From Parasedimentitalea maritima (GTDB lineage: Bacteria > Pseudomonadota > Alphaproteobacteria > Rhodobacterales > Rhodobacteraceae), in contig NZ_VAUA01000005.1 in the NCBI RefSeq assembly GCF_005771405.1, forward strand, positions 310,001 to 374,000: a stretch of 64,000 nt of DNA, read 5' to 3'. Shown here piece after piece: positions 54,070 to 62,232 of this stretch (position 1 is its first letter; every line of letters starts with the position of its first letter). Made by a program: the position numbers and the translations under genes. Below the pieces are notes generated by a model. The model searched no databases and had not been told where the DNA came from. It saw only the letters and a list, made by a program, of their open reading frames with translations.

Positions 54070-54918
54070 ATGAAACTACTTCGTTTTGGAGACCGCGGCG
54101 CCGAACGCCCCGGCATGGTGGATGCGGATGGTATTATACGTGATCTGTCGTCAGTGCTTGAAGATGTCGCTGGCGATGCGCTGGGCGACGAACAGATTGC
54201 AAAATTGCGCGCGATTGACCCATCGACGCTGCCCATAGTTGCTGCGGCAACGCGGATAGGTGCCTGCGTAGGGCAAGTCGGAAAATTCATCTGCATCGGC
54301 CTGAACTATTCTGACCACGCCGCTGAAGCTGGGATGGCGCTTCCTGATGAACCCGTGGTGTTTTTTAAAGCAACCTCGGCCATCTCCGGGCCATATGACG
54401 ATGTCGAGATTCCACGTGGGTCGGTTAAAACCGACTGGGAAGTTGAATTGGGCGTGGTTATCGGTAAGGCAGCTAAATACGTCAGTCGCGAGGATGCGTT
54501 GAGCCATGTCGCGGGCTACTGCGTTGTAAATGATCTGTCTGAACGTGACTTTCAATTGCACCGCTCTGGCCAGTGGGTAAAGGGCAAGTCCTGCGATACC
54601 TTTGGGCCAATCGGCCCTTGGCTGGTGACACGAGACGAGGTCGAAGATCCGCAGAACCTAGACATGCATCTTGAAGTTAACGGACGTCGCTATCAGGACG
54701 GCTCTACTTCGACTATGCATTTCGATGTGGCGACGGTCATATCACACCTGTCCCAATTCATGAGCCTTCAACCGGGCGACGTCATTTCAACAGGTACTCC
54801 TCCGGGGGTGGGTATGGGGCAAAAGCCTGAAACTTACCTGAAAGCGGGTGATCGCATGACGCTGGGTATTTCTGGCCTCGGCGAACAATCCCAGAATGTC
54901 AGGCCCAGCGAATATTGA
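54070..54918 (+). CDS. FAH-family hydrolase (2,4-diketo-3-deoxy-L-fuconate hydrolase-like)
   Basis: A 282-residue fumarylacetoacetate hydrolase-family protein. The family opening is MKLLRFGDRGAERPGMVDADG. The core has FICIGLNYSDHAAEAG near 70, the metal-binding Glu in DWEVELGVVIGK (E-x-E type) near 130, a conserved Asp in NDLSERDFQ near 160, and GDVISTGTPPGVGMG near 236. In L-fucose and L-rhamnose routes such enzymes cleave the 2,4-diketo acid to pyruvate and L-lactate. The ATG at 54070 follows GGAAG; an upstream in-frame start at 54037 overlaps the SDR gene and is rejected. It is the last gene of the operon. Confidence 0.85.
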   Translation: MKLLRFGDRGAERPGMVDADGIIRDLSSVLEDVAGDALGDEQIAKLRAIDPSTLPIVAAATRIGACVGQVGKFICIGLNYSDHAAEAGMALPDEPVVFFKATSAISGPYDDVEIPRGSVKTDWEVELGVVIGKAAKYVSREDALSHVAGYCVVNDLSERDFQLHRSGQWVKGKSCDTFGPIGPWLVTRDEVEDPQNLDMHLEVNGRRYQDGSTSTMHFDVATVISHLSQFMSLQPGDVISTGTPPGVGMGQKPETYLKAGDRMTLGISGLGEQSQNVRPSEY

Positions 54919-54951
54919 GGACATAGGTGCCCTTATTTAAGTCGTTCAAGC

Positions 54952-54976
54952 AGTCCCGTATCTCCTATATGGGATT
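54952..54976 (+). terminator. Stem-loop at the end of the lactonase operon
   Basis: AGTCCCGTAT and ATATGGGATT (54952-54961, 54967-54976) pair over ten positions in RNA, allowing G-U pairs, with loop CTCCT. It lies 34 bases after the FAH stop. There is no T-run, so terminator activity is only likely. Confidence 0.45.
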
Positions 54977-54994
54977 GCTATGGCTAGAGGCTGA

Positions 54995-55122
54995 GTGCCA
55001 CCCACGAAGGTCCGCTTTTCCCAAAACTTATTTTTCAGGCGCGAGGACGAAAGTGATGACTTCCCACTCAACCTGGATGATCTGCTGCATGAACCGGATA
55101 TAGAAATGAATGTCGCGTTAGG
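54995..55122 (+). pseudogene. Possible coding scrap cut by the IS30 element
   Basis: One plus frame reads NLFFRREDESDDFPLNLDDL and LHEPDIEMNVA up to the left end of the IS30 remnant, then continues only into IS sequence. The composition looks protein-like, but no family is recognised and the 3' part is missing. It may be the beginning of a gene disrupted by the insertion, or chance. Confidence 0.25.
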
Positions 55123-55878
55123 GCTGTGGTTTCAACGGGTCGCTGCAGCACAGGCTCCAAATTTCTCTGCTGGTGTCATGTATTGCAAGGTCTTTCTTGG
55201 CCGCTCGTTGAGTTGGCGGGCGATTGCGCTGAGTTCGGCTTGACTGAAGCCTGATATATCAGTGCCTTTGGGGAAGTATTGCCTGAGAAGCCTGTTAGTA
55301 TTTTCATTGCTGCCTCTCTGCCAAGGTGATTGCGGGTCGCAAAAATAGACGTCGATCTTGGTGGCCATGGTGAAAGTGCGGTGTGCCTCCATCTCTGACC
55401 CACGATCCCAAGTCAGCGATATGTAGAGCCCCTTGGGAAGCTTGCGCGCCTGTTTAACGAGGGCGGTGATGACGCTTTGGGTGTCCTTGTTCTCGATCTT
55501 CGCCAGCATCACAAAGCGGGAACGGCGCTCCACCAGCGTGGCGATGATCGCTTTAAGATCCGCGCAATGGCGCGAAACGAACGCTTGGCAGCAAGGCCAC
55601 GAGAGATCTCCTCCCGTTCCATCAAGGTCAGAGCAAGACGGGATCTGGTGCGAGCTGGTGGTCGGATGCCTCCTGTCACCGCAAGGTGGGGGAAAATCGA
55701 TGATGAAGCGCGATTAAAACAACGCCCAATGGAACTCATCGACTCTCCGCGCTGCCAGAGATCCCACATCTCCGACTTCTGTTTGTCTGTGTAAAATGTC
55801 CGCGTCCGATACTTCATGCCTAACACTCCATCTTTCCAAAAAGACTAAAGTGTTGCGTCGATCTGTTGAAACCACAGC
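55123..55878 (-). mobile_element. IS30-family insertion sequence, internally deleted
   Basis: The ends are inverted repeats: 55123-55147 begins GCTGTGGTTTCAAC, and 55854-55878 ends GTTGAAACCACAGC, with 21 of 25 positions matching. The element is 756 bp, compared with more than 1 kb for complete members. It carries a broken transposase gene. Its right end abuts a dispersed repeat copy (copy A), so it probably jumped into that repeat. No target duplication is obvious. Confidence 0.85.
55132..55826 (-). pseudogene. IS30-family transposase, internal deletion and frameshift
   Basis: The N-terminal part (55509-55826) has the helix-turn-helix region (KYRTRTFYTDKQKSEMWDLW, then RSFRAIARILKRS). The C-terminal part (55132-55533) has ERRSRFVMLAKIENKDTQSV, LTWDRGSEMEAHR, CDPQSPWQRGSNENTN and LNERPRKTL, which carry the last D-x-E residues of the IS30 catalytic triad. 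The two parts are in different frames. About 100 residues of the middle, including the first catalytic Asp (normally in HWEGDLI), are missing. The gene cannot make an active transposase. Confidence 0.9.
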
Positions 55879-55946
55879 TGAAACCGGTCATTAGACACGA
55901 TCACCACCAATGGCGGCAATGCGCAGGAAGCTAGCTTTGCAAAGTC
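55879..55946 (+). repeat. Dispersed repeat, copy A
   Basis: TGAAACCGGTCATTAGA, then CGATCACCACCAATGGCGGC, ATGCGCA and the palindrome CTTTGCAAAG (55935-55944). It aligns almost base for base with the reverse complement of 61632-61712 (copy C). It directly follows the right end of the IS30 remnant. Confidence 0.75.
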
Positions 55947-56245
55947 AACAAAGGCCAATGTAGCGGACCGACCGGATCGGTTCAAAACTGCCGTTCACAA
56001 CCGCTTCAGAGAATGGCGGGAAACGGTCCCGTTTTGCCATAGCCTAGCCAGTCAGTCCTTCACAGTGGACAATAGTCCGACATAAAGGTGAATACGAAAC
56101 AGGTGACTGGGACGCAACAAAGTGTTGGGAAAGTACTAATAGTTCAAATTCCATACTTTAAAATTGTGATCACTAATTGAATGACACGCATAGGTAGCGA
56201 CCGCTAGGTCTCACTCATAGATTTACTCAATTGATAGGTGTGTGA
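55947..56245. other. Intergenic region upstream of the nonapeptide-repeat gene
   Basis: About 300 bases. It includes GGCGGGAAACGGTCCC near 56014 and an A/T-rich stretch at 56130-56180 that could hold the promoter of the large gene. No gene was recognised in it. Confidence 0.35.
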
Positions 56246-59200
56246 ATGAGCGGGCAAGTGATTACTGGGACGCAGATCGCCGACAAAATTAACGTTGGTG
56301 ACGAAAACCATACCATCGATGCGGGTGATGGAAACAATGTGGTGATCGCTGGGAATGGCGACAACACGATCGATGCCGGTCTCGGCAATGATAAAGTGAC
56401 GGTCGGGGATGGAAACAACGCGATCCAGGTCGGCGATGGCACCAACCGTGTTGTGGTTGGCGATGGGGATAACACGATCCAATCTGGCAAAGGCAATGAT
56501 CAGATTACCCTGGGTCGCGGATCAAATGTTGTCTCCTCTACTGGTGGTAATAACCGCATTATCGGCTCGGATGGCAACACCCAGATCACCACCGGCAGCG
56601 GCAAGGATGACATCCGCCTTGGTCATGGCGGCAACAGGGTTGCAGCGGGCGACGGGGCCAACAGGGTGACTGCTGGTGATGGTGCCAACCATGTTGAGAC
56701 CGGCAGCGGTGCCGATCGCATAACCCTGGGAGATGGGGACAACCAGATTGCCGCCGGAGCAGGCAAGAACCAGATCCTTGCAGGTGACGGTCAGAATGAA
56801 ATTTCTTCAGGCGATGGTGACGACAAGATCACCGTCGGCAATGCCGCCAATGAAATTGACGTCGGCAACGGCAGAAACACCATTAAGGCAGGTGCTGGCG
56901 ACAATCGGATCTCAACCGGTAAAGACAGCGACAGTATTCTGGTTGGGGATGGACACAACACCATCGACGTCGGCGATGGCACCAATCGCGTCGTAGCCGG
57001 AGACGGCAACAATACCATCCGGTCTGGCAGTGGCAAAGATGACCTGCGGATCGGCGATGGCAACAATCAGATTTCGGCAGGCGACGGCGACAACAAAATC
57101 ACAGTGGGTGATGGGGATAATCTCATTGAATCTGGAACCGGTCGGGACACGGTTCTGGTTGGGCGCGGAGCCAACGACATTTCTGTTGGAGATGGCGACA
57201 ACAAAGTGACTGTCGGCGCTGGGGACAACACTATCACCTCCGGTTCCGGCAAGGACGACATTCGGACTGGCCACGGCAACAACACGATCTCCGCAGGTGA
57301 CGGCAACAACAAGATCCAGGTCGGAAATGGCTTCAACCAGATCGAAACCGGATCAGGTGCCGACAGTATTCGCGTGGGCCAGAGTGACAATCAGATCAAC
57401 GCGGGGGACGGTAAGAATACTATTTCCGCTGGAGATGGCTACAATCAGATCGAAGCTGGCAGTGGAGATGACGGGATTACGGCTGGCGATGGTGAAAACT
57501 CCATTACTGCTGGTGAAGGCCGCAACCGCATTCAGGCGGGCGACGGGGACAATCAAATCCATTCTGGTTCGGGTAGCGATGATATCCGTCTGGGTGACGG
57601 GGCAAATGACGTCTGGTCCGAGGGTGGTGATAACAAAATCAGCAGTGGAGACGGCAATAACGTCATTGTCACACATGATGGCAAAGACAGCATCAAGGTC
57701 GGTAATGGCTTTAATGAAATTGATGCTGGCGAAGGCCAAAACCGGATTGATGCTGGGAAAGGTGAGAACCACATCACAACCGGTGATGGCAACGATACAA
57801 TTCGCGTCAAAGGGCGGGAAAATACCATCGAAGCTGGGGGCGGCAAGAACGCCATTACTGCAGGTGACGGGGACACCCAGGTCACAACCGGAGACGGCAA
57901 CGACACTATCAAATTGGGCGATGGTCTCATTCAGATCGAAGACGAAGGGGGTGACAACAGGATCACCGTCGGAGACGGATCGGTCGTAATCGAGACGGGT
58001 GACGGCAAGGATGACATTCGCGTCGGGGATGGGCACGCCTCCATTTCCACCGGAAGTGGTGACAAAAAGATAACTGGCGGCGATGGCACCATGAGCGTTT
58101 TTGCCGAAGATGGCAGGAACACCATCACACTGGGGGATGGCGACAACGAGGTGCATTCCGGTGACGGCAACAACCGGATCACAGTGGGTGATGGGTCCAG
58201 CTTCATTTTTGTTGGCGACGGCAACAACAGCATCCGCACCGGCGATAGCAATAACCAAATCTCGACGGGCAACGGCAACAACAAAATTTCAGCTGGCGGT
58301 GGCTATAACGAGATCTTCACCGGTGACGGTAACGATGACATCCGCGTCGGCAATGGTGATGGCGAAATCTATGCAGGTGCTGGCAACGACAAAATCCGCA
58401 CTGGCGACGGAAATGTCGAAGTTTGGGGCGATGAAGGCAACGACATTATCCAAACTGGTGATGGCGATGACAAGATTTGGGGTGGTCAGGGAGATGATCA
58501 GATCTCAGCCGGAGATGGTTACGACACCGTCTATTACGCCGGGTCTTACAGCGATTACATTCTCGACCTGTCGTCCTCGCGCAAAACAATCACCTCGGTC
58601 AACACTGGCATATCGGATGCTGGGTCAGATCGGCTGACTGGCGTTGAGGCGATCTTTTTCCAGGGGGATGGCACCTTGCTGGATCTTACCTGGGAAGGCG
58701 ACCCGACGCTGGTTGATGACCGGGTGTCTGCGCAAGGCGATGATCCTTTGGTTATCTCTCTATCGACCTTGCTGGAAAATGATGAGGGCCTGGGCGATCG
58801 CCTGCCTGTATTTACGGTAAGCGAGTACAGCACATCCGGTATCCGGGTGACCTATGATGGCGAGGATATCACCTACAACGCCGATGACGTGCTGCAATAC
58901 CTGACTGAAGGCGAGCTGTTTGAAGACAGCTTTACCTATTCAGTGATCGACCCATATGGCGAAGTTTTTGAAGCGGTGGTGAATGTCTCGCTGACGGGGG
59001 AAAACGATGGCCCGACCGCGAATGATGATTTGCTCATCGACGACACCGTGCCTGTGGTCACCTTTGACGCAGGCGAAGTAGTCGTAGTGAACCAAAATGT
59101 TCCTGGGCGACAAACCAATTCATCTGTCGCTACCTTGGAGGATGGTAGTTACGTAGTTGTCTGGCACACTCGCGCCATTTCTGAGGATGATCCGGCGGGA

Positions 59201-60631
59201 GGAATTCGTGCGCGTTCTTTTAGTGAAAACGGTGTCCCGACAAGTCATGAGTTTCGAGTAAACGACGTGACAGAAAGAGAGCAGATTGAACCTGACATCG
59301 CGGTTTTGGCAAATGGCAACTATGTTGTCACCTGGCTTAGTCCATCCTACGAAGGCAGAGGCTCAATCCCATGGAGCATCAGGGCAAGGGTATTTGAAGC
59401 CGACGGGACACCGGTTACAGATGAATTTCTTGTAAACGATGCAACTGGCAGCTCTCGGTATAACCCTGAGGTCGTTGGGCTCGAAGATGGCGGATTCGCA
59501 ATTACCTGGCAGCAGAGTTTTTATGACTCTACCGACTGGACTTACGATTTAATGGTTTCGGTATTTGATGATGAGGGACACGGTGTAGGCGCGCAAGTTG
59601 CACTCGGCACCAATCCAGAAACCCTTGAAGCAAGCCCCAGCATTACCGCACTCGCTGATGGTGGGTTCGTTATCGCTAGGATGTCCCGCGAGTTCGTTCC
59701 GCGCGAAGGGTATGATATCAACGTAGATTTCCTTGATAGCACTGGTGCTGTAACATTTAGTTACGCAGTTACGAGCAATGCTTCTGAGACCACATCAAAT
59801 TTAGATCCTACAGTTGAGGTTGGACCAAACGGACAAATCTTAGTCTTATGGGCCCGCCATGAATTCGACGATCACGAAAATTCGGGTTATTTCGCTACGA
59901 TACTCAACCCCGATGGTTCCGAAGCGGTTGGTGAATTCCGGCTAGATGAAATGTCAAATAGAGTTTTTGTAACACGCGCCGCAACATGGCTCGAAGATGG
60001 TCGTTTTGTTGTGACATGGAGCGGAGCTCCAGGCGCAGATAACTCACTTCGCGCCCAGGTTTTCAATCCGGATGGAAGCGAAAACAGTAGCGCCTTCATA
60101 GTTAGAGAAGCCGGCACTGGTGGAATCCATAGCTCGTCAATTACGACCTTAAACGACAACCGGATTGTCATCACTTGGGGTCAAGAACGTCTTAACGAGA
60201 CGGACCCGAACACGGTTACTGTTGATATCGTATCTCGCGTTATTGACGTTTCTGGCGAAATCTCCAGCTTGGATTACACCGACGAGGACAGTTCAGCGAT
60301 TATCGACATTGCAGAGCTACTTGGGAACGACATCGATGCAGAAGGCGATGAGTTCATCTTCTCGCTGGAAAGCGGCACCAGTGAACACGGGGCCACAGTG
60401 ACCTATGATGCGGAAACTGGCTTGCTAACATATGATGCGACGCAAGCCGCTGATATTCAGGCTTTGAACAGCGGCCAAGCGTTGGAAGATACTTTTGTCT
60501 ACACCATTTCGGACGGACATGGCGCCACTGATCAGGCGACTGTTACAATTGTTGTAGGTGGCGTGGATGAGGCTACCCCGATCGCTTCAGATATGGCGCT
60601 TACACCGCCCGTGATTGACGATATCTGGTGA
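56246..60631 (+). CDS. Giant RTX-like nonapeptide-repeat protein with cadherin-like domains
   Basis: A 1461-residue acidic protein. Residues 5-760 are 84 uninterrupted nonapeptides of the form x-[IV]-x-x-G-[DNS]-G-x-[ND], related to the RTX beta-roll unit, without a single insertion or deletion. Position 9 is Asp in every fourth unit (1, 5, 9 ... 65) and almost always Asn in the others, giving a 36-residue super-period. Residues 761-835 close the roll (GSDRLTGVEAIFFQGDGTLL). Residues 840-925 and about 1345-1440 are cadherin-like/VCBS-type domains (ELLGNDIDAEGD, YTISDGHGATDQATVTI). Between them are about six repeats with the pattern DG-x-[FY]-V-[VI]-[TV]-W. There is no N-terminal signal peptide, so type I secretion is likely. 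The start has TAGGTG upstream. Function may be adhesion or surface layer. Confidence 0.9.
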   Translation: MSGQVITGTQIADKINVGDENHTIDAGDGNNVVIAGNGDNTIDAGLGNDKVTVGDGNNAIQVGDGTNRVVVGDGDNTIQSGKGNDQITLGRGSNVVSSTGGNNRIIGSDGNTQITTGSGKDDIRLGHGGNRVAAGDGANRVTAGDGANHVETGSGADRITLGDGDNQIAAGAGKNQILAGDGQNEISSGDGDDKITVGNAANEIDVGNGRNTIKAGAGDNRISTGKDSDSILVGDGHNTIDVGDGTNRVVAGDGNNTIRSGSGKDDLRIGDGNNQISAGDGDNKITVGDGDNLIESGTGRDTVLVGRGANDISVGDGDNKVTVGAGDNTITSGSGKDDIRTGHGNNTISAGDGNNKIQVGNGFNQIETGSGADSIRVGQSDNQINAGDGKNTISAGDGYNQIEAGSGDDGITAGDGENSITAGEGRNRIQAGDGDNQIHSGSGSDDIRLGDGANDVWSEGGDNKISSGDGNNVIVTHDGKDSIKVGNGFNEIDAGEGQNRIDAGKGENHITTGDGNDTIRVKGRENTIEAGGGKNAITAGDGDTQVTTGDGNDTIKLGDGLIQIEDEGGDNRITVGDGSVVIETGDGKDDIRVGDGHASISTGSGDKKITGGDGTMSVFAEDGRNTITLGDGDNEVHSGDGNNRITVGDGSSFIFVGDGNNSIRTGDSNNQISTGNGNNKISAGGGYNEIFTGDGNDDIRVGNGDGEIYAGAGNDKIRTGDGNVEVWGDEGNDIIQTGDGDDKIWGGQGDDQISAGDGYDTVYYAGSYSDYILDLSSSRKTITSVNTGISDAGSDRLTGVEAIFFQGDGTLLDLTWEGDPTLVDDRVSAQGDDPLVISLSTLLENDEGLGDRLPVFTVSEYSTSGIRVTYDGEDITYNADDVLQYLTEGELFEDSFTYSVIDPYGEVFEAVVNVSLTGENDGPTANDDLLIDDTVPVVTFDAGEVVVVNQNVPGRQTNSSVATLEDGSYVVVWHTRAISEDDPAGGIRARSFSENGVPTSHEFRVNDVTEREQIEPDIAVLANGNYVVTWLSPSYEGRGSIPWSIRARVFEADGTPVTDEFLVNDATGSSRYNPEVVGLEDGGFAITWQQSFYDSTDWTYDLMVSVFDDEGHGVGAQVALGTNPETLEASPSITALADGGFVIARMSREFVPREGYDINVDFLDSTGAVTFSYAVTSNASETTSNLDPTVEVGPNGQILVLWARHEFDDHENSGYFATILNPDGSEAVGEFRLDEMSNRVFVTRAATWLEDGRFVVTWSGAPGADNSLRAQVFNPDGSENSSAFIVREAGTGGIHSSSITTLNDNRIVITWGQERLNETDPNTVTVDIVSRVIDVSGEISSLDYTDEDSSAIIDIAELLGNDIDAEGDEFIFSLESGTSEHGATVTYDAETGLLTYDATQAADIQALNSGQALEDTFVYTISDGHGATDQATVTIVVGGVDEATPIASDMALTPPVIDDIW

Positions 60632-60903
60632 TAGAAAACGAATTGATCCAAAGCAATGTTTGTCCATTTGGGCATCCGCTTTGGGTTAGGTTTGTCTACT
60701 CTAAAATCTGTATACAGCACATAACCGTTGTTCTAGCAAAAGCCGAAGAGTGCCCTTTTGCCCGTACTTTCTGCATGAGCGCGTCGGTTACCCATACGCT
60801 AGGCAACGAGCCCGCTTTATGGCTGGAACCTGCCGTTAGACATGTTTGGGACGAACGACGTTCAGTGTGCCGGTCCTGTCGAACCAACACACTTGGCGCT
60901 CTT

Positions 60904-61006
60904 ACTTTGCAAAGTGCGAAAACTGTGCATAGCTGCCGTTGGACCTCGGCGCAACGCACTCCCGCTTTCAACCCTTCTACGACATTCGTGTTGGGCGCAG
61001 CATAAC
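60904..61006 (-). repeat. Dispersed repeat, copy B
   Basis: Read on the minus strand: ATGCTGCGCCC, AATGTCGTAGAAGGGTTG, CCAACGGCAGCTATGCACAG, then ACTTTGCAAAGT (60904-60915). It shares the order and spacing of the conserved blocks with copies A and C, but its middle has diverged. Confidence 0.65.
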
Positions 61007-61631
61007 ACGGCATATTGGCACCAAGGGCGGGAAGCGGGCATTCGCCGCGGTAGTATAAGCCCTTAAAATGTCGCTGAATCACGCGCATAGAAATATGGGC
61101 TTGATCGCATGGTGGAAGAATGTTTGGAAACGCCGCTGCAAGGTCTGCCTTCGGGAAGCTGTCCTACAGAATCAGGCTATTGCCACAACTGCTGGTTTGG
61201 GCCGTCCCTGTCGAGTTAATCGGCCTGATCGAAGTTCACCAAAGCTGAGAACCGAACGTCCGAAACCGAGACACTTGGTTGGTCATCTGGTGCGGAAATG
61301 GCAAGTTATTAAGTTCAGGCTGACAAGGTGTGCAATCACCGTGTCAGCCCTAACCGACACCTGAGCAGCATACTCAAGAATGGCTATGCACCAGCTAACA
61401 TGGTGTATGCGAGTTGTGCAACTGCGCGTAGTGAGCCGTCTGCGGATGGAGGGGAATCGGGCTTTGGCAAGGCCGCAGCGAATTCACACCATGTTCGCAT
61501 GGCCGTCATCAAGCCAAATGCTACGCAGACCAGTCAATTTCTGTTTCGGGAAAGCTGCAGTGCGGCATGCGATATCCCGATCAAGGTCAGGTAAGGGTCG
61601 TTCACGACATGTCGGCGCGTCCTGGGGGCCA

Positions 61632-61712
61632 ACTTTGCAAAGTTCACTGTCTTGCGCATAGCCGCCGTTGGTGGTGATCGCATCTAATGGCCGGTTCCAG
61701 CCCTTTCTAGAC
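61632..61712 (-). repeat. Dispersed repeat, copy C
   Basis: Read on the minus strand: TAGAAAGGGCTGGAACCGG, CCATTAGATGCGATCACC, ACCAACGGCGGCTATGCGCA, then AACTTTGCAAAGTT. It is the closest relative of copy A. Confidence 0.75.
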
Positions 61713-62123
61713 CTCTATTTTCTTGTCCGATGCACGAGGTGGGATAGGCAGGAAGGGCAGACAGACAACCTTCGCTGCGTTTCCGCCCGTACAAATGCTG
61801 AATGAACTCTCCGGTAGTTCAAGGTCATTGCTACAACTGGTGATACCGGACCATTGCTGCCGCTTCAGGAGACCTCTGTGCTGCACTGCAGCTTTCCCAA
61901 AGCCGTCGTTGTTGCGTTGCGCAGAATTGAACTTCGAAAAATACTCGAGCTTCTAAGTATACCTTTTAATCAATCGCCACCGAAAGGTGTTTTCTAGCGG
62001 GAACGGGCCCTTCAAGCGCAACAATTGCTTCTGAAAATGCTGTGTCGAATCTTGGAGAAAATTGCTTTGCTCTTTTAAATAGCCGACACCGCCCCCTTCC
62101 CAATAGAGGGAAAGAAGACGGCG

Positions 62124-62172
62124 CATCTCCTGCAGGAGATGATTGTCGTCCCCCGGACGAGGGAACCGGGGG
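62124..62172 (-). terminator. Two hairpins downstream of the alkyl sulfatase gene
   Basis: On the minus strand CCCCCGG / CCGGGGG (62150-62156, 62166-62172) is followed by the perfect palindrome CATCTCCTGCAGGAGATG (62124-62141) and then a T/C-rich stretch. They start about 60 bases after the stop codon, which suggests a transcription end or mRNA-protecting structure. Confidence 0.5.
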
Positions 62173-62232
62173 CGAGACAAAAGCGTAATTGGCGGTCCCT
62201 TCGTCGAGCACCGCCAAGCACTATTGGCCTAT

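Larger units (their letters stand above)
60632..62232. other. 1.6 kb apparently non-coding region with repeat copies
   Basis: No convincing gene lies between the giant protein and the sulfatase: frames are short, overlap on all strands and show no family likeness. It holds two copies of the dispersed repeat (60904-61006, 61632-61712). It also has a second, smaller repeated motif, GGGAAAGCTGCAGTGC, at about 61548 on the plus strand and about 61899 on the minus strand. The right end carries hairpins that belong to the sulfatase gene. Confidence 0.5.

Noticed and set aside
57353-58258. Long minus-strand ORFs of up to 301 residues within the nonapeptide region
   Set aside because: They arise because the 27-base repeat keeps the complementary frames open. 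Their Pro/Ser- or Val/Ala-rich repeats have no own start sites.
56281-58500. The tandem 27-base units as a CRISPR array or DNA satellite
   Set aside because: The units are coding, diverge at the DNA level, keep frame perfectly and lie in one ORF; there are no spacers.
61953-62217. Two overlapping minus-strand ORFs downstream of the sulfatase
   Set aside because: They run through two strong hairpins, lack ribosome sites and resemble no known protein.
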